Positions 1 to 11,269 of a stretch of DNA of 64,000 nt are shown piece after piece (the first letter of the stretch is position 1; every line of letters starts with the position of its first letter). A program made the position numbers and the translations under genes. The stretch comes from Mesostigma viride (Eukaryota; Streptophyta; Mesostigmatophyceae; Mesostigmatales; Mesostigmataceae), in NCBI GenBank assembly GCA_009746045.1, contig RPFO01000041.1:3397661-3461660 (forward strand), given 5' to 3'. The notes below the pieces were generated by a model. It made no database searches. It was not told the origin of the DNA and saw only the letters and a program-made list of their open reading frames with translations.

Positions 1-2572
1 AAGTAAAGAGCAGTATGAAGCCCTTCACAGATTGCCCTGCACTCAGCAATGTCACTGCTGGGAGTTACCCTGTTTTGCAACCGACTGTACCAGCAGACCA
101 GAGAGGACTGTTCCTGCACCAGGGATATTAATGCTGCTGCACGGCCCCTGACCTCTGTGACCTTCCTACTATCCATAGAACTGTCCACATAGAGCATCAT
201 GTCAAAAGGCCTGTACAAATCCAAAGGACCCAGCATGAGAGGGGGAGACATGCGAACAGCCTCTACCACTCTCTCAGCACCCACCTCAACCAGTTGGGAA
301 TCGGTCAACCGACTCAGGACCAACAGGTCAGGAGCACAAATGCTGGCCAGCCATGCCAACATACCTCGTATTGTTGCACATCTGGCCTGGGTGATGGGCT
401 CCTGCAAGGCATCTATGATCTGCTGAGGATAATCCTTACCACCCTCCAGCTGGATGGACCATGTACCCTGCTGTTGAACCAAGGTCGCCTGCATTCCACA
501 AAACACCATGGGCTCATTCTCAACCATGTACTGGATCTTACCCAGTTCAAACCGTTTCTGGATCCTGGCCAGAGTCAACTCTTGCCAAGTGGGATGGCCC
601 AGGAGATGCAGATCATCACCATGCAGGGAGGCAGACGCTGGCAGCCCCTCATAGCTACCTTGAAACAGACAAGGATCAACTGGAGAGACTGAGAGACCAC
701 AGACAGACCTGAGGTACTTCTCCAAGCTCTTCCTCCAGATGATGGGACTCGATCTAAGGCCTTCCACGCCTTTGAGAATCCTTAAATACCTCGTCTTCAG
801 CTCTGCCCTCCACACTGCAGGCACCTTAACAAAGAAAGGGGGTATTGTGCGCCAAGTATCCTGTGCTTCCTGCTGATCACCCTTAAGAAAAGCCCTCTTG
901 AAATCTACCAACACAGAGCTATAGGGTATCCCCTTCTGCAGAAAAGACAAATAAATGCACAACAAAATCCTCCATGTATCATGCAGCATCCCTGGTGTGT
1001 AAAGCTCCTCATCTGCTAACTGTCCAGTGCCATGGTACTCAGTCACAACTGGTCTAACATGTGGCACCTGCACGCCATCCACCTCCTTGAGCTTGAGGAC
1101 AAACATCAACCTGAGCAGCTGGTGATCCTCAGGGAGGACATCCACAGGTTCTGCACAGTTGGCAACTATCCACTCATGCCCAGAAGCAACAAAGCCAAGA
1201 GTCCATGCCTTAGCCATCTTGGGGCTTTGCATCATCTCCACTAGCTTGCGCCAAGGTACAGGACTCGTTCCTGGGATCTGGTACCTCTGCACACCCAACT
1301 CACGTGGGTCAAACGTAGTAGGGAGGATCAGCAGGTCCCCAGCAATGGGCTCCTTTGTATCAGGACCCTCTGCCTCTAGACCCCTCACAGCCCTTACAGC
1401 CACACTAAGACCCTGGGAGTAGCGATATCTCTGCAAGGGAAGGCGGCCCTGCCCTTCTAATGCTAGCTCCTCAGAGGATATCCTCACCCCTGGTAAGCAC
1501 AAGAAGTTCTGACCTAGAATGGCAGGCCCCTGATACCCTTCAATCACACTGAACGTGGTGGGTACCCCCAGGATAGGCACACTCACTTCTCCCAAGATCT
1601 TCATGGACACATTCCCAGAGAAATCAGACACAGCTAGGCAGCTAGGGGATGACCACTGCAAGCCTGCAGCATCCTCTACCCTTAGAATGGACACCTGCGA
1701 GTTGGTATCCACTTCTAGTGCTGGTGCCCCACATGACCCCCATCCCGTGAGCTTAGATACCTTGGGATCACGCTTGCTGTTCTGCAGAGCTCGAATGATG
1801 TCCGCCATAAGCAGCCCCCTGGACTGTGGTGCAGCCCTGGCCACCTCTGGCCTTGTGACAGACGTCTCAGCAGACTCCTGCTCACCCTCATCCATCCAGG
1901 ACAGACCATAATCCAAGCATGGTGGGTTAGCATCTGCTGCCTGGCTCTCATCCTGCTCATCTCCCTCCAAGGGAGGATCAGGGCCGTCTTCAGGCCAGAT
2001 TGCAGTTGGCCTTCTCTCCTTGACGTGAGCCCAGGATAGCCTGTACACGTGCTTGGGATTACTCTCCAAAGCCACCAGACAAGAATGGTTAGTTTCTTCA
2101 ACATGGGTAACCTGCCCATCTTGCCACTTGCCACGCTTGCCTGGTAATGACGGTTCCTTCCACATCCTGACCCTCAGTCCCACCTGGGGCCTCAGCATTT
2201 TCCAACCCTTGTCCTTACGCCTCAATCTGGAAAACACCCTGTCTGCCTTCTTCAGGCAGGCTGCCACCACGTCCTGTGATAGCATACCAAACTGCAATGC
2301 CAGGGGAGAGACTGCCACACCATCATAGTAATAGGTTACCCTGTGGTTAAGCTGCTCCTCAATCCCCTTACACCAAGCTCAGTGCTTTCTCTAGAGCTGA
2401 TGCCACAACAGGCACACTCTTAGCTGCTAGCACCACTGTTTTTTACTTCACGTATAGATCTCTCTACAGCTCCCTGCTGCCCATGGCACTCCCTAGGGAC
2501 CACTACCAACTTACAAGGAAGCTGGTCAGCCAGCTTGATCAAGCAGTCAAACTGCAAGTCAGCTTGCACCTT
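1..2572 (-). mobile_element. Copia-type retroelement fragment B
   Basis: The segment is an almost exact inverted copy of 8409-10980 in element C; position n pairs with about 10981-n over most of its length. It runs off the window start. On the element's own strand it begins abruptly inside the integrase region at 2572, where identity to C stops, and is joined there to the presumed 3' LTR of element A. LTR elements are not usually 5' truncated on insertion, so a deletion or recombination at 2572 is likely. Only internal pol sequence is present and no LTR is visible. Confidence 0.9.
1..2572 (-). pseudogene. Element B pol fragment: integrase end, protease, RT, RNase H
   Basis: Read right to left, this holds the end of the integrase core (HGQQGAVER motif near 2480), the IN C-terminal region, a protease-like domain with the motif DTNS near 1700, and a copia RT and RNase H that continue past the window edge. 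Unlike element C, the frame through the IN to protease junction (about 2095-2110) is open, reading VEETNHSCLVALES, because B has one more base there. An indel near 2375 creates a stop just upstream, so B is broken at a different place from C. The order IN-PR-RT-RH is the same as in A and C. Confidence 0.85.
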
Positions 2573-2857
2573 TACTGCCACTGAACAGTTAGGCCAGGTG
2601 TCCCAGGATAGCCACAGTGAACTGTGGTCCTGGGTAACCACCTGTCAAGGGAGCTTTGACCCTCCACTTGAATGGGAGGCACCTGAGCCACTGAGCTCAA
2701 GGCCAATCCACCAAGGCATACAACCCTAGTGGAAAAAGAAAAGTGTGAGATACATCCCATGCCCACCTATGAAGGTGTGCATAACGAAATTCCATGGTGT
2801 TGAAAAAATCGAGACAGATTTTATTGGCATAGGGCACGCAGATGCATGAAAACAGAC
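2573..2857 (-). repeat. Presumed 3' LTR of element A (truncated)
   Basis: It lies directly downstream of the element A pol stop on the minus strand. It follows a G/T-rich polypurine-like tract (about 2858-2875, reading GGGGGTTGGTTGG) and begins with AGTCTG, much as the element C LTR follows AAAGGGTTGG and begins with AGTTAG. A polyadenylation signal AATAAA lies on the minus strand near 2818-2825. The distal end is cut at 2572 by the junction with fragment B. I found no matching 5' LTR near 18 kb, so the call rests on position, the tract and the poly(A) signal. Confidence 0.5.
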
Positions 2858-2952
2858 TCCAACCAACCCCCTTGCTGGAGGCCACAACCTACCCCTTGGC
2901 CCTGCCCAAGGGGTACTGGGTTACCTAGGCGGCCCTGGTGAACAGGACCCTG

Positions 2953-4460
2953 CTAGGCGTCCCCCCTATGGGGCAGGGTTGCCTGCTTGCCATAGGGGTT
3001 CATCAAGTGGTACAAAAGCTGATATTGTTCAGCTGCCTGCTGAGGCACTTTAGTGAGTGCATCAGCAGCGTTGTGTTTGTCCTCCACGTGACGGGTGGAC
3101 TCCCAGTAGGTGGACTCCTGTTTCAGGACCACCCAGTCAAGATCAGTGTGGACAGCATAGGGGTTAGCAAGGAAACTGAGGACTGACTGACTGTCAGTGA
3201 GCAAGTGTGCCACCACCCCAGCATTGCTGCCTGCTTGCATCTGCAACCAAACCAGCACATGATTCAAGTACCTGGCATGAAGCACTGCTGACACCACTGC
3301 CCTGCACTCAGCAGCATTGCTGCTGACAGCCTTGCGTCTATGCAATCGGCTGTACCATGAAATGAGAGACAAGGGTGCATCATCATTCTGCACAAAATAC
3401 AAGCCTGACTCCCTTGCCTGCAACTTGGTAATCTGCCTGGACTCCATGGAACTATCCATCATAGCTTGGATGTGAATGGTTTTGTGGAGATCCAAAGAGT
3501 GCAAGATAAGGGGAGGGCCTTCCTGGAGAGTTTTGGTGATGGCTTTATGACCTACTTGCATCAAGACCTCATCATCAACTCTGCTAACCACAGCCAGGTG
3601 AGGTGCACACGTTGAGCACAACCACCCCAGCTTGCCTCTAATGGTAGGACAGGCTCCAGGTTTGATTTTTGTTTGCAAAACCTCCAAGCAGCTGTGCATG
3701 TAGTCATTGGGAGAATAAAGTGCACACACCCACTGGTTTTGATGCTGCTGGAGTTGTAACATTGTGCCACAAAATTTTATGGCAGTGGTGCCCAGCTCGA
3801 CTTGCTTGCCAATCTCAAAATGCTGTGACACTTGTTGAATAAAATCATCTACAGCACGCCTTGGCCCAGCAATCAGCTGATCATCCCCATGCCACACAAA
3901 GGTGAGTATGCCATGAGGGTGTGGGACCACAAAGAAGCAAGGGTCTATGTCATCATATCTAGCCCCTAGCTTTTCAAACACAGCCTGAGCTGACATCCTG
4001 AAAATTCGAGGAGCTGATTGCAGCCCTTCGACCCCTATGTTAGCTTTCAGGTACTGCTGAGGTATGTGTTTTGCCCAAACTCTGGGAGTGGAGACTACAT
4101 ACACCTGACCATGCCACACTTGTTGTGCTATCTCAGGTGAGCCTTTCAAGAAAGCCCTTTTAATGTCTGTAGCCTTACATACATAGTCATCCCCATCATT
4201 GAGATGACCCACAAAGACAGACAGCAAGATTTTTAAGGACGTTTGCTGAATGCCTGGCGTGTACAACTCTGCCTCTGTCAGATCAGTGGTGCCCTTGAAC
4301 TCTGTCACACAAGGTCTAGCATGGAAAATGACTGACCCATCTGCTGCTGGCTTATGTTTACACACAAACTTCAGGCGCAAGTGCTTGCACCCTGCAGGCT
4401 TTTTGTCAATAGGTGTGACAGGTGGAGTATGAGAAGGACTAAGAGGATCTGGCACTACCC
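2953..4460 (-). CDS. Element A pol, 3' part: reverse transcriptase and RNase H
   Basis: About 501 residues are open from the C insertion site to the stop. The N-terminal part matches copia RT: motif A reads DIKRAFLKG, and the catalytic box reads HGDD (3880-3891) where copia RTs normally have YxDD. The C-terminal third is RNase H-like, with acidic positions MDSS, AECRA and LTDS and the copia-type ending ADALTK. The protein would make cDNA from element RNA in the virus-like particle. The natural start lies upstream in IN/PR at 14856; the frame joins exactly once C is removed. The His in the RT box is shared with element C, so it is a lineage trait and not random decay. Confidence 0.92.
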
Positions 4461-4465
4461 ATTCT
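4461..4465. repeat. Target-site duplication of element C (left copy)
   Basis: ATTCT at 4461-4465 directly precedes the 5' LTR, and ATTCT at 12861-12865 directly follows the 3' LTR. Five-base duplications are usual for LTR retrotransposons. The site is inside the pol reading frame of element A. Confidence 0.9.
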
Positions 4466-5119
4466 AGTTAGCATATTGGGGCACCAATGTGCTAGATGGA
4501 TGCAGGTTGAGGAGACCTTTCCAACGCCGTGTCAACCGCCTAGAACAGACAAGGGACTAGAAAGTTATCAAGTCCCGAAGTACTGCCGACCGGTGGGCGA
4601 GGGCGGGGCACACTCAGGGCATAGTGGACAGGACACGTGGCAGGCCGTGCCTGCACAGGCTTAGCCTGTACACTCACGTGACTGGGACACAGTGTACTGA
4701 GGGCTCAACGGTACTGTGGCTAGTAGAAGCAAGTAACCAGCCAGCAGGTCTGCAAGGATGTAAGTCCTTGCAGGACTGTGGCAGGTCCTGTGCTGTCCTA
4801 GACACAGGATAGCCAGAGATTCCTGTATGCTGCCTGCAACAAGGATGCAGGGCAGCGATACGAGGCTCTGGCAATGTAGCGTTGCCCAGCGTTGCTCATG
4901 ACCGAGGAACAAGGATGGAACGAGGTTGCATATAGCTCGAGGCTCAACGAGGCAACGAGCGTCTTCACACACGAACCTTGGTCGTCACGACGAGTGGCGA
5001 GCCTATCGAGGGTCGTAGGCCTGGTGTGAGGATAAAGGTTGCTAGCCAGCAGCCTAGGGTCATTCCAGCCGGCAAGGACCAGGAGCTCACAAGCTCTGCT
5101 GACGAGTTGCTGCGCAAAT
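4466..5119 (+). repeat. 5' LTR of element C
   Basis: This 654 bp direct repeat of 12207-12860 begins AGTTAGCATATTGG and ends GCGCAAAT. It is flanked outside by the ATTCT duplication, so the boundaries are base-exact and the usual TG...CA termini are absent. The related element E has the same AGTTAG start and ends CTAACT, a perfect 6 bp inverted pair. A TATA-like GCATATAGC lies near 4928 and may be part of the promoter. The internal region starts CGTACTATTGC, as in element E, with no TGG-type primer site directly after the LTR. Confidence 0.93.
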
Positions 5120-5144
5120 CGTACTATTGCTTCCAAGCGCTTTC

Positions 5145-6279
5145 ATGTCTGGTTCATCGTCAAGCAGCCACGGTGCTGGTGAGGCGAACGAGCAGAGAGA
5201 CGCGCAAGCGTTTTTCCCCTACCGTAACCAAGCAAACGCTCCAACATTCGTGCAAGCGGCCTACGTAGCGAGGCACTTGGCAGAAGAGGGGTGGGTGGCG
5301 GTGAGTGGGGGAGGCAGCAGGCCAGCGGCGGCGGACCCGATTATACAACGGGCTCGCGTCGTGATTTCTCCAGGTGAGACGGGGCGAGTGGCGGTGGAAG
5401 AGTTGGTGCGCATTCGGACGCGCTAGCTGAAACTGCTAATCGTGTGGAGGTCGCTTATCAGGGCGCCCATATCACGCTAGCCGGTCTCGACCTAGCCAGG
5501 GAGGCGCTTAGCCAGATTGTGGCAACAGCGCTCGGCAGCACCCGACTGTTTAACCACTGGGTGGCGACAGCAGTGCTAGGAGAGGGGGTACCAGACGCCG
5601 ACATCATCCGGAACGCGCGTGCTCGGGAGGCGGTGAATCCTTGGAGCACGGCGGAGGTATTTGCCCAAACCATTGAGAATCTTGTTGCTGTCCTTTTGCA
5701 AGAGTCGAGAGGGTACGCAGACAGGTTCTATATTACCACGCAGCCTTTCGGAGTGTACTCCAGGCTTGATACACCGAGGCCGGAAACCACCACTGCGTGG
5801 GGTCCGGAGGTGGAGATTGTCACGGGGGTCGAGAAGACGCCTGAAGACGTCCATTTTGAGTGGACTGACAAGCCAGAGGGCTCCGTCAAGCGCTCAGCCC
5901 AGCAGATAAACGAGGGCGACGGCACTACCGAGACCTACGAGGCAAGGCAGAGAGCTGATCTGCATATCCCTCGTGAGGTGACTCACGAGTACGATCGTTA
6001 CGGCCGAGGCGAGCAGAACGAGCTTGTCGGCGGCGGTAAGCGGTGGGTACGCGATCTTGCTTGGCATCGCAACCCAGGTGAGACACAACATCCAGTCGAA
6101 CGCAAGGAGACGGGCGACCTGTGACCTGCGTGCTGGGAGAGTTTAACCCAGACCTCCAGATTGTCGCAGAGGCAGCAGCAGCCATACCGGTTGCTGAGGG
6201 TGTTGAGCAGCGTCCAGACCGTGAGGAGGGGCAGGCGAGTGCAAGCCAGGAGGCGGCCTCGTCTGGAGTAAGTGCGTGA
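5145..6279 (+). pseudogene. Element C ORF1 (unknown protein upstream of gag)
   Basis: About 377 residues from ATG 5145 (MSGSSSSSHG) to TGA 6277-6279, with single-base frameshifts near 5417 and 6115 relative to the intact homologue in element E (59915-61063). Shared segments include FVQAAYVAR, EVAYQG, LFNHWVAT and a closing SSGVSA/SSGSTSA. It is basic and hydrophilic with no transmembrane segment. I recognise no domain and no catalytic motif. It sits where copia elements normally have only leader, before gag; elements A and D also have an ORF in this place. A structural or RNA-binding role in the particle is possible but is only inference. Confidence 0.75.
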
Positions 6280-6332
6280 GCCTGAGTGGGTTCCAGCAGC
6301 CATATCTGCGTGTGTTTCTGTGGTATTCTATA

Positions 6333-7677
6333 ATGCTTCGTAACACGCGCGGGGCGGCAGCGGGAGCGGGGCGGGAGCGGGGGATGGCGGGGTGAGGCAA
6401 GGGCAGACACGGGAGGCCCCGCCAACGTCGTGCCAGAGGGACAGGCGATCCCAACGGCAGAGGGCGTCAATGGCAGGAGGGCATCCAACCGGAAGAGGAA
6501 AGAGGTGGCACAAGGGGAGGAGCGTGCAGGGTGGCCAACCGACGGCGTGGTGCTGACGGGGGAGGGCCAGAATGATGCTGAACGTCAAGCACCTGGTAAG
6601 AGACCATGTGTGCCTGCGTCTGGTGTTCCTGCAGCTATGTTCCTGCGCCATTAGCACCTGTAGGAGCTGCTGTCATTGGCAGTGACCCTCGTGCTTTGCC
6701 TGGGACTAGACCTCATATGAGTGCTGTGGCTGTGATGAATGGCCAGAAGCCTCTCAAGCCTCCTGTGGGACAGGAAGAGCTAGACAAGTGGTTGGAGGAT
6801 ATGGAGCTAGTTTCATGCTCTGTAGATCCCACTGTCAACCTTGTGCAGGTATTCCACACATCCACGACTAATAGGGATTCAGTGAGCGTGTGAGGGACAA
6901 GGCTAGGCAAGCTGTCAAGGACAAGCTGACTTGGTCTCAGTTCCTAGAGGGCCTACGTCAGGAGTTTCTGATAAGGTACTCAACCTCACTAATCACTATA
7001 AGCTCAGCTATGATACCTTTGAGATCAAGGGCACAATAGCTGAGGAGCTGCAGCGGCTCACACGCATCAGGGAGAAGGGGGCCAAGCATGGCTTCAATCT
7101 GACTGATAGAGCAGTGGCAGATTACTTCCTGGATCGCATGGGGCTGAGTGTGGATGGGAGAAATGCAGCTAGGATGTTTGCTGATCAGACAGATGGGACG
7201 TGGCCAGCCTTGCAAAAGGTTATTTTCAATATCCGTCCATCTGACAATGCTGCTTGCAAGGCAATCCAGGTGACTGGTGCCCCTTCAGCCTCCGCTCATC
7301 AGGTCCATGGTGACGCCCCTGGGCAGGGTGCTCAGGGAGAAACCAGACCTAGTAGGCGTCAGAGGGCTAACAGGCGCAGGCAGAATGGTAACCAGGGTGG
7401 CAAGGGCCAGCAGCAGGGATCCAAAGGCAAGGGTCAGCAGCAGGCTGGTGGTCACCAGGGTGGTCAGCAGAACAAGGGTGGCCAAGGGCAAGGCAAGAGC
7501 CAGGGCCAGGGCACCCAGGCCAGTCAGAGCAGCCAGAACCAGGGTGGCCTGAAGAAGGCTGCTGCTGGGAAGGATGACAAATGCTTTGGATGTGGCAGGA
7601 CGGGTCATTGGCGACGTGACTGCCCAGACCAGGCCAAGTCTGCTGGAGCAGGCTCTGGCCAGGTGGGTAAGCCATGA
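6333..7677 (+). pseudogene. Element C gag with CCHC zinc knuckle
   Basis: This is the capsid/nucleocapsid precursor. The start is ATG 6333, preceded by TATAATG-like sequence as in element E (61116). Conserved segments include HMSAVAVMNGQKPL, WLEDMELV and DKVLNLTNHY. The C-terminal region (7340-7560) is very rich in Gln, Gly and Lys and suits RNA binding. The zinc knuckle CFGCGRTGHWRRDC (C-x2-C-x4-H-x4-C) is at about 7591-7632. Single-base shifts near 6400-6600, 6880 and 6965 break the frame relative to element E. The last codons lead into UGA at 7675 in the same frame as pol. Confidence 0.85.
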
Positions 7678-7680
7678 CTT
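7675..7680 (+). promoter_or_regulatory. Gag-pol junction: UGA-CUU, possible readthrough stop
   Basis: The gag frame ends CCA-UGA-CUU and remains open in the same frame into pol (ATG at 7684). Element E has CAG-UGA-CUA and element D CAG-UGA-CUG at the same place. UGA-CUA is a known efficient readthrough context in eukaryotes. Conservation of UGA-CUN across three diverged elements suggests a translational recoding site that sets the Gag to Pol ratio. Function is inferred. Confidence 0.5.
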
Positions 7681-8905
7681 GAGATGTTGTCCCCTGTAAA
7701 TAGTCAATCACCCCTAGTGGGACGAACAGTTGTACATAGTAATGGGGGTGTCCCTCTTGTGCAGCAGCAAGGGGTTGGGAATGATGAGGTGCTTCCACTC
7801 AATGATTGCAATAACGCTGCTGCAGCAGTGGAATTCCCTGTGCCTGTGGCAGGTGCAGGGTCTCCAGTTGTTGGGGTTGACTCTGGGAGTCAAGCCGCCA
7901 GACTGGAAGGACCTGCAGCTTCTGTGGGAACCGGGGCTGGCTCTGGGAGCCGAGCTACCTTGGAGGAGGTCCCTGGAGCAAGAGAACAGCAGGTGGGTCG
8001 TGCTATCCCAAGCACACAGTCTTTGTCACGTTCCTCTCTGTGCAGCCAGGCTGACAGGGGGTTGAGCTATGCTCAGGCTGGAAACACTCTACACCATATC
8101 TTTGGCCACTCTAAGCAGGCAGAGATGTTTGCTTGGAAGATTGGCAAGGAGCCTTTGCTAGAGGCCTGCAGTGCAGCTGCTCAGAATTGTGTCTGTCAGG
8201 AGAATGCTGTTCGCCTCCCACAGTCCCATGCCAGAGAACCTGCTAGAGAGCGGGGGGATATCCAGGTGGACATCCAACACATCAGGGGCATGTATCTGTT
8301 GGTGGGGGTGGATAGGTTTAGCAGATATAGGTTGCTGACCATTCTTCCTGGAATGCAGGAGCATCAGCTGTTGATGGGTCTCCAGTCTTTGTTGCCAGGC
8401 TTTGGGGTGTACACCAAGGTGCAAGCTGACTTGCAGTTTGACTGCTTGATCAAGCTGGCTGACCAGCTTCCTTGTAAGTTGGTAGTGGTCCCTAGGGAAT
8501 CCCATGGGCAGCAGGGAGCTGTAGAGAGATCTATACGTGAAGTAAAAACAGTGGTGCTAGCAGCTAGAGTGTGCCTGTTGTGGCATCAGCTCTAGAGAAA
8601 GCAGCTTGGTGTAAGGGGATTGAGGAGCAGCTTAACCACAGGGTAACCTATTACTATGATGGTGTGGCAGTCTCTCCCCTGGCATTGCAGTTTGGTATGC
8701 TATCACAGGACGTGGTGGCAGCCTGCCTGAAGAAGGCAGACAGGGTGTTTTCCAGATTGAGGCGTAAGGACAAGGGTTGGAAAATGCTGAGGCCCCAGGT
8801 GGGACTGAGGGTCAGGATGTGGAAGGAACCGTCATTACCAGGCAAGCGTGGCAAGTGGCAAGATGGGCAGGTAACCCATGTTGAGAAGCTAACCATTCTT
8901 GTCTG
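7678..8905 (+). pseudogene. Element C integrase (gag-pre-integrase finger and DDE core)
   Basis: After a Gly/Ala-rich spacer (7700-8050), an HHCC finger is visible: LHHIFGH near 8090 and NCVCQ near 8188. The DDE core follows: GDIQVDIQHIRG with VDRFSRY (first Asp region, 8255-8320), VQADLQFD (second Asp, about 8420) and ESHGQQGAVERSIREVK (Glu, 8497-8545). A C-terminal region with VRMWKEPSLPGKRGKWQDG follows. Frameshifts lie near 8565 and between 8885 and 8905. Element B keeps the second junction in frame, whereas E shares the offset. The protein would insert element cDNA into the genome. Confidence 0.88.
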
Positions 8906-11269
8906 GTGGCTTTGGAGAGTAATCCCAAGCACGTGTACAGGCTATCCTGGGCTCACGTCAAGGAGAGAAGGCCAACTGCAATCTGGCCTGAAGACGGCCC
9001 TGATCCTCCCTTGGAGGGAGATGAGCAGGATGAGAGCCAGGCAGCAGATGCTAACCCACCATGCTTGGATTATGGTCTGTCCTGGATGGATGAGGGTGAG
9101 CAGGAGTCTGCTGAGACGTCTGTCACAAGGCCAGAGGTGGCCAGGGCTGCACCACAGTCCAGGGGGCTGCTTATGGCGGACATCATTCGAGCTCTGCAGA
9201 ACAGCAAGCGTGATCCCAAGGTATCTAAGCTCACGGGATGGGGGTCATGTGGGGCACCAGCACTAGAAGTGGATACCAACTCACAGGTGTCCATTCTAAG
9301 GGTAGAGGATGCTGCAGGCTTGCAGTGGTCATCCCCTAGCTGCCTAGCTGTGTCTGATTTCTCTGGGAATGTGTCCATGAAGATCTTGGGAGAAGTGAGT
9401 GTGCCTATCCTGGGGGTGCCCACCACGTTCAGTGTGGTTGAAGGGTATCAGGGGCCTGCCATTCTAGGTCAGAACTTCTTGTGCTTACCAGGGGTGAGGA
9501 TATCCTCTGAGGAGCTAGCATTAGAAGGGCAGGGCCGCCTTCCCTTGCAGAGATATCGCTACTCCCAGGGTCTTAGTGTGGCTGTAAGGGCTGTGAGGGG
9601 TCTAGAGGCAGAGGGTCCTGATACAAAGGAGCCCATTGCTGGGGACCTGCTGATCCTCCCTACTACGTTTGACCCACGTGAGTTGGGTGTGCAGAGGTAC
9701 CAGATCCCAGGAACGAGTCCTGTACCTTGGCGCAAGCTAGTGGAGATGATGCAAAGCCCCAAGATGGCTAAGGCATGGACTCTTGGCTTTGTTGCTTCTG
9801 GGCATGAGTGGATAGTTGCCAACTGTGCAGAGCCTGTGGATGTCCTCCCTGAGGATCACCAGCTGCTCAGGTTGATGTTTGTCCTCAAGCTCAAGGAGGT
9901 AGATGGCGTGCAGGTGCCACATGTTAGACCAGTTGTGACTGAGTACCATGGCACTGGACAGTTAGCAGATGAGGAGCTTTACACACCAGGGATGCTGCAT
10001 GATACATGGAGGATTTTGTTGTGCATTTATTTGTCTTTTCTGCAGAAGGGGATACCCTATAGCTCTGTGTTGGTAGATTTCAAGAGGGCTTTTCTTAAGG
10101 GTGATCAGCAGGAAGCACAGGATACTTGGCGCACAATACCCCCTTTCTTTGTTAAGGTGCCTGCAGTGTGGAGGGCAGAGCTGAAGACGAGGTATTTGAG
10201 GATTCTCAAAGGCGTGGAAGGCCTTAGATCGAGTCCCATCATCTGGAGGAAGAGCTTGGAGAAGTACCTCAGGTCTGTCTGTGGTCTCTCAGTCTCTCCA
10301 GTTGATCCTTGTCTGTTTCAGGGTAGCTATGAGGGGCTGCCAGCGTTTGCCTCCCTGCATGGTGATGATCTGCATCTCCTGGGCCATCCCACTTGGCAAG
10401 AGTTGACTCTGGCCAGGATCCAGAAACGGTTTGAACTGGGTAAGATCCAGTACATGGTTGAGAATGAGCCCATGGTGTTTTGTGGAATGCAGGCGACCTT
10501 GGTCCATCAGCAGGGTACATGGTCCATCCAGCTGGAGGGTGGTAAGGATTATCCTCAGCAGATCATAGATGCCTTGCAGGAGCCCATCACCCAGGCCAGA
10601 TGTGCAACAATACGAGGTATGTTGGCATGGCTGGCCAGCATTTGTGCTCCTGACCTGTTGGTACTGAGTCGGTTGACCGATTCCCAACTGGTTGAGGTGG
10701 GTGCTGAGAGAGTGGTAGAGGCTGTTCGCATGTCTCCCCCTCTCATGCTGGGTCCTTTGGATTTGTACAGGCCTTTTGACATGATGCTCTATGTGGACAG
10801 TTCTATGGATAGTAGGAAGGTCACAGAGGTCAGGGGCCGTGCAGCAGCATTAATATCCCTGGTGCAGGAACAGTCCTCTCTGGTCTGCTGGTACAGTCGG
10901 TTGCAAAACAGGGTAACTCCCAGCAGTGACATTGCTGAGTGCAGGGCAATCTGTGAAGGGCTTCATACTGCTCTTTACTTGAGGGAGCTATTTTACCAGC
11001 TATGTCAAGTGGCTTCCTGTCGGTTGCAGATGCACACACTGGTAAGAACTGACAGCATGGGCATGGTGCAGTTTGTGCACAGGCAGCTGGCCAGGAGCAG
11101 GGACCTTGATTATTTGTTGCTCAAGGAAATGTCTTGCTTAGCTAACATTGAACATGTGGCTGGCGTGGACAACCCTGCAGATGCTCTCACCAAGCTGGAG
11201 GAGAAGGCTGAGCTGCAATACCCTTTGCTTCGTGGGCTCATGGCCTCCAAGGGGGGAGGGCCAGAGTAG
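8906..11269 (+). CDS. Element C pol: protease-like domain, RT, RNase H
   Basis: Continuous ORF of about 787 residues; the first codon shown is only a frame entry. Residues about 115-205 form a retropepsin-like domain: ALEVDTNSQVSIL (9263-9301) at the catalytic loop, then VPILGVPTTFSVVEG and AILGQNFLCLPGV, like the second half of retroviral proteases. RT follows with VDFKRAFLKG (motif A, near 10075) and LHGDDLHLL (10358-10369) in place of YxDD. RNase H shows YVDSS, AECRA and RTDS and ends ADALTK. The protease sits after integrase and before RT, unlike the normal copia order. The motif has Asn where Gly is usual (DTGA), so catalytic competence is uncertain. Confidence 0.93.
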   Translation: MALESNPKHVYRLSWAHVKERRPTAIWPEDGPDPPLEGDEQDESQAADANPPCLDYGLSWMDEGEQESAETSVTRPEVARAAPQSRGLLMADIIRALQNSKRDPKVSKLTGWGSCGAPALEVDTNSQVSILRVEDAAGLQWSSPSCLAVSDFSGNVSMKILGEVSVPILGVPTTFSVVEGYQGPAILGQNFLCLPGVRISSEELALEGQGRLPLQRYRYSQGLSVAVRAVRGLEAEGPDTKEPIAGDLLILPTTFDPRELGVQRYQIPGTSPVPWRKLVEMMQSPKMAKAWTLGFVASGHEWIVANCAEPVDVLPEDHQLLRLMFVLKLKEVDGVQVPHVRPVVTEYHGTGQLADEELYTPGMLHDTWRILLCIYLSFLQKGIPYSSVLVDFKRAFLKGDQQEAQDTWRTIPPFFVKVPAVWRAELKTRYLRILKGVEGLRSSPIIWRKSLEKYLRSVCGLSVSPVDPCLFQGSYEGLPAFASLHGDDLHLLGHPTWQELTLARIQKRFELGKIQYMVENEPMVFCGMQATLVHQQGTWSIQLEGGKDYPQQIIDALQEPITQARCATIRGMLAWLASICAPDLLVLSRLTDSQLVEVGAERVVEAVRMSPPLMLGPLDLYRPFDMMLYVDSSMDSRKVTEVRGRAAALISLVQEQSSLVCWYSRLQNRVTPSSDIAECRAICEGLHTALYLRELFYQLCQVASCRLQMHTLVRTDSMGMVQFVHRQLARSRDLDYLLLKEMSCLANIEHVAGVDNPADALTKLEEKAELQYPLLRGLMASKGGGPE

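Noticed and set aside
7890-7960. Protease upstream of integrase in element C (GVDSGSQAA)
   Set aside because: The DSGS-like word is not followed by an ILG/ALLG second half and is not conserved in element E. It lies in a low-complexity spacer.
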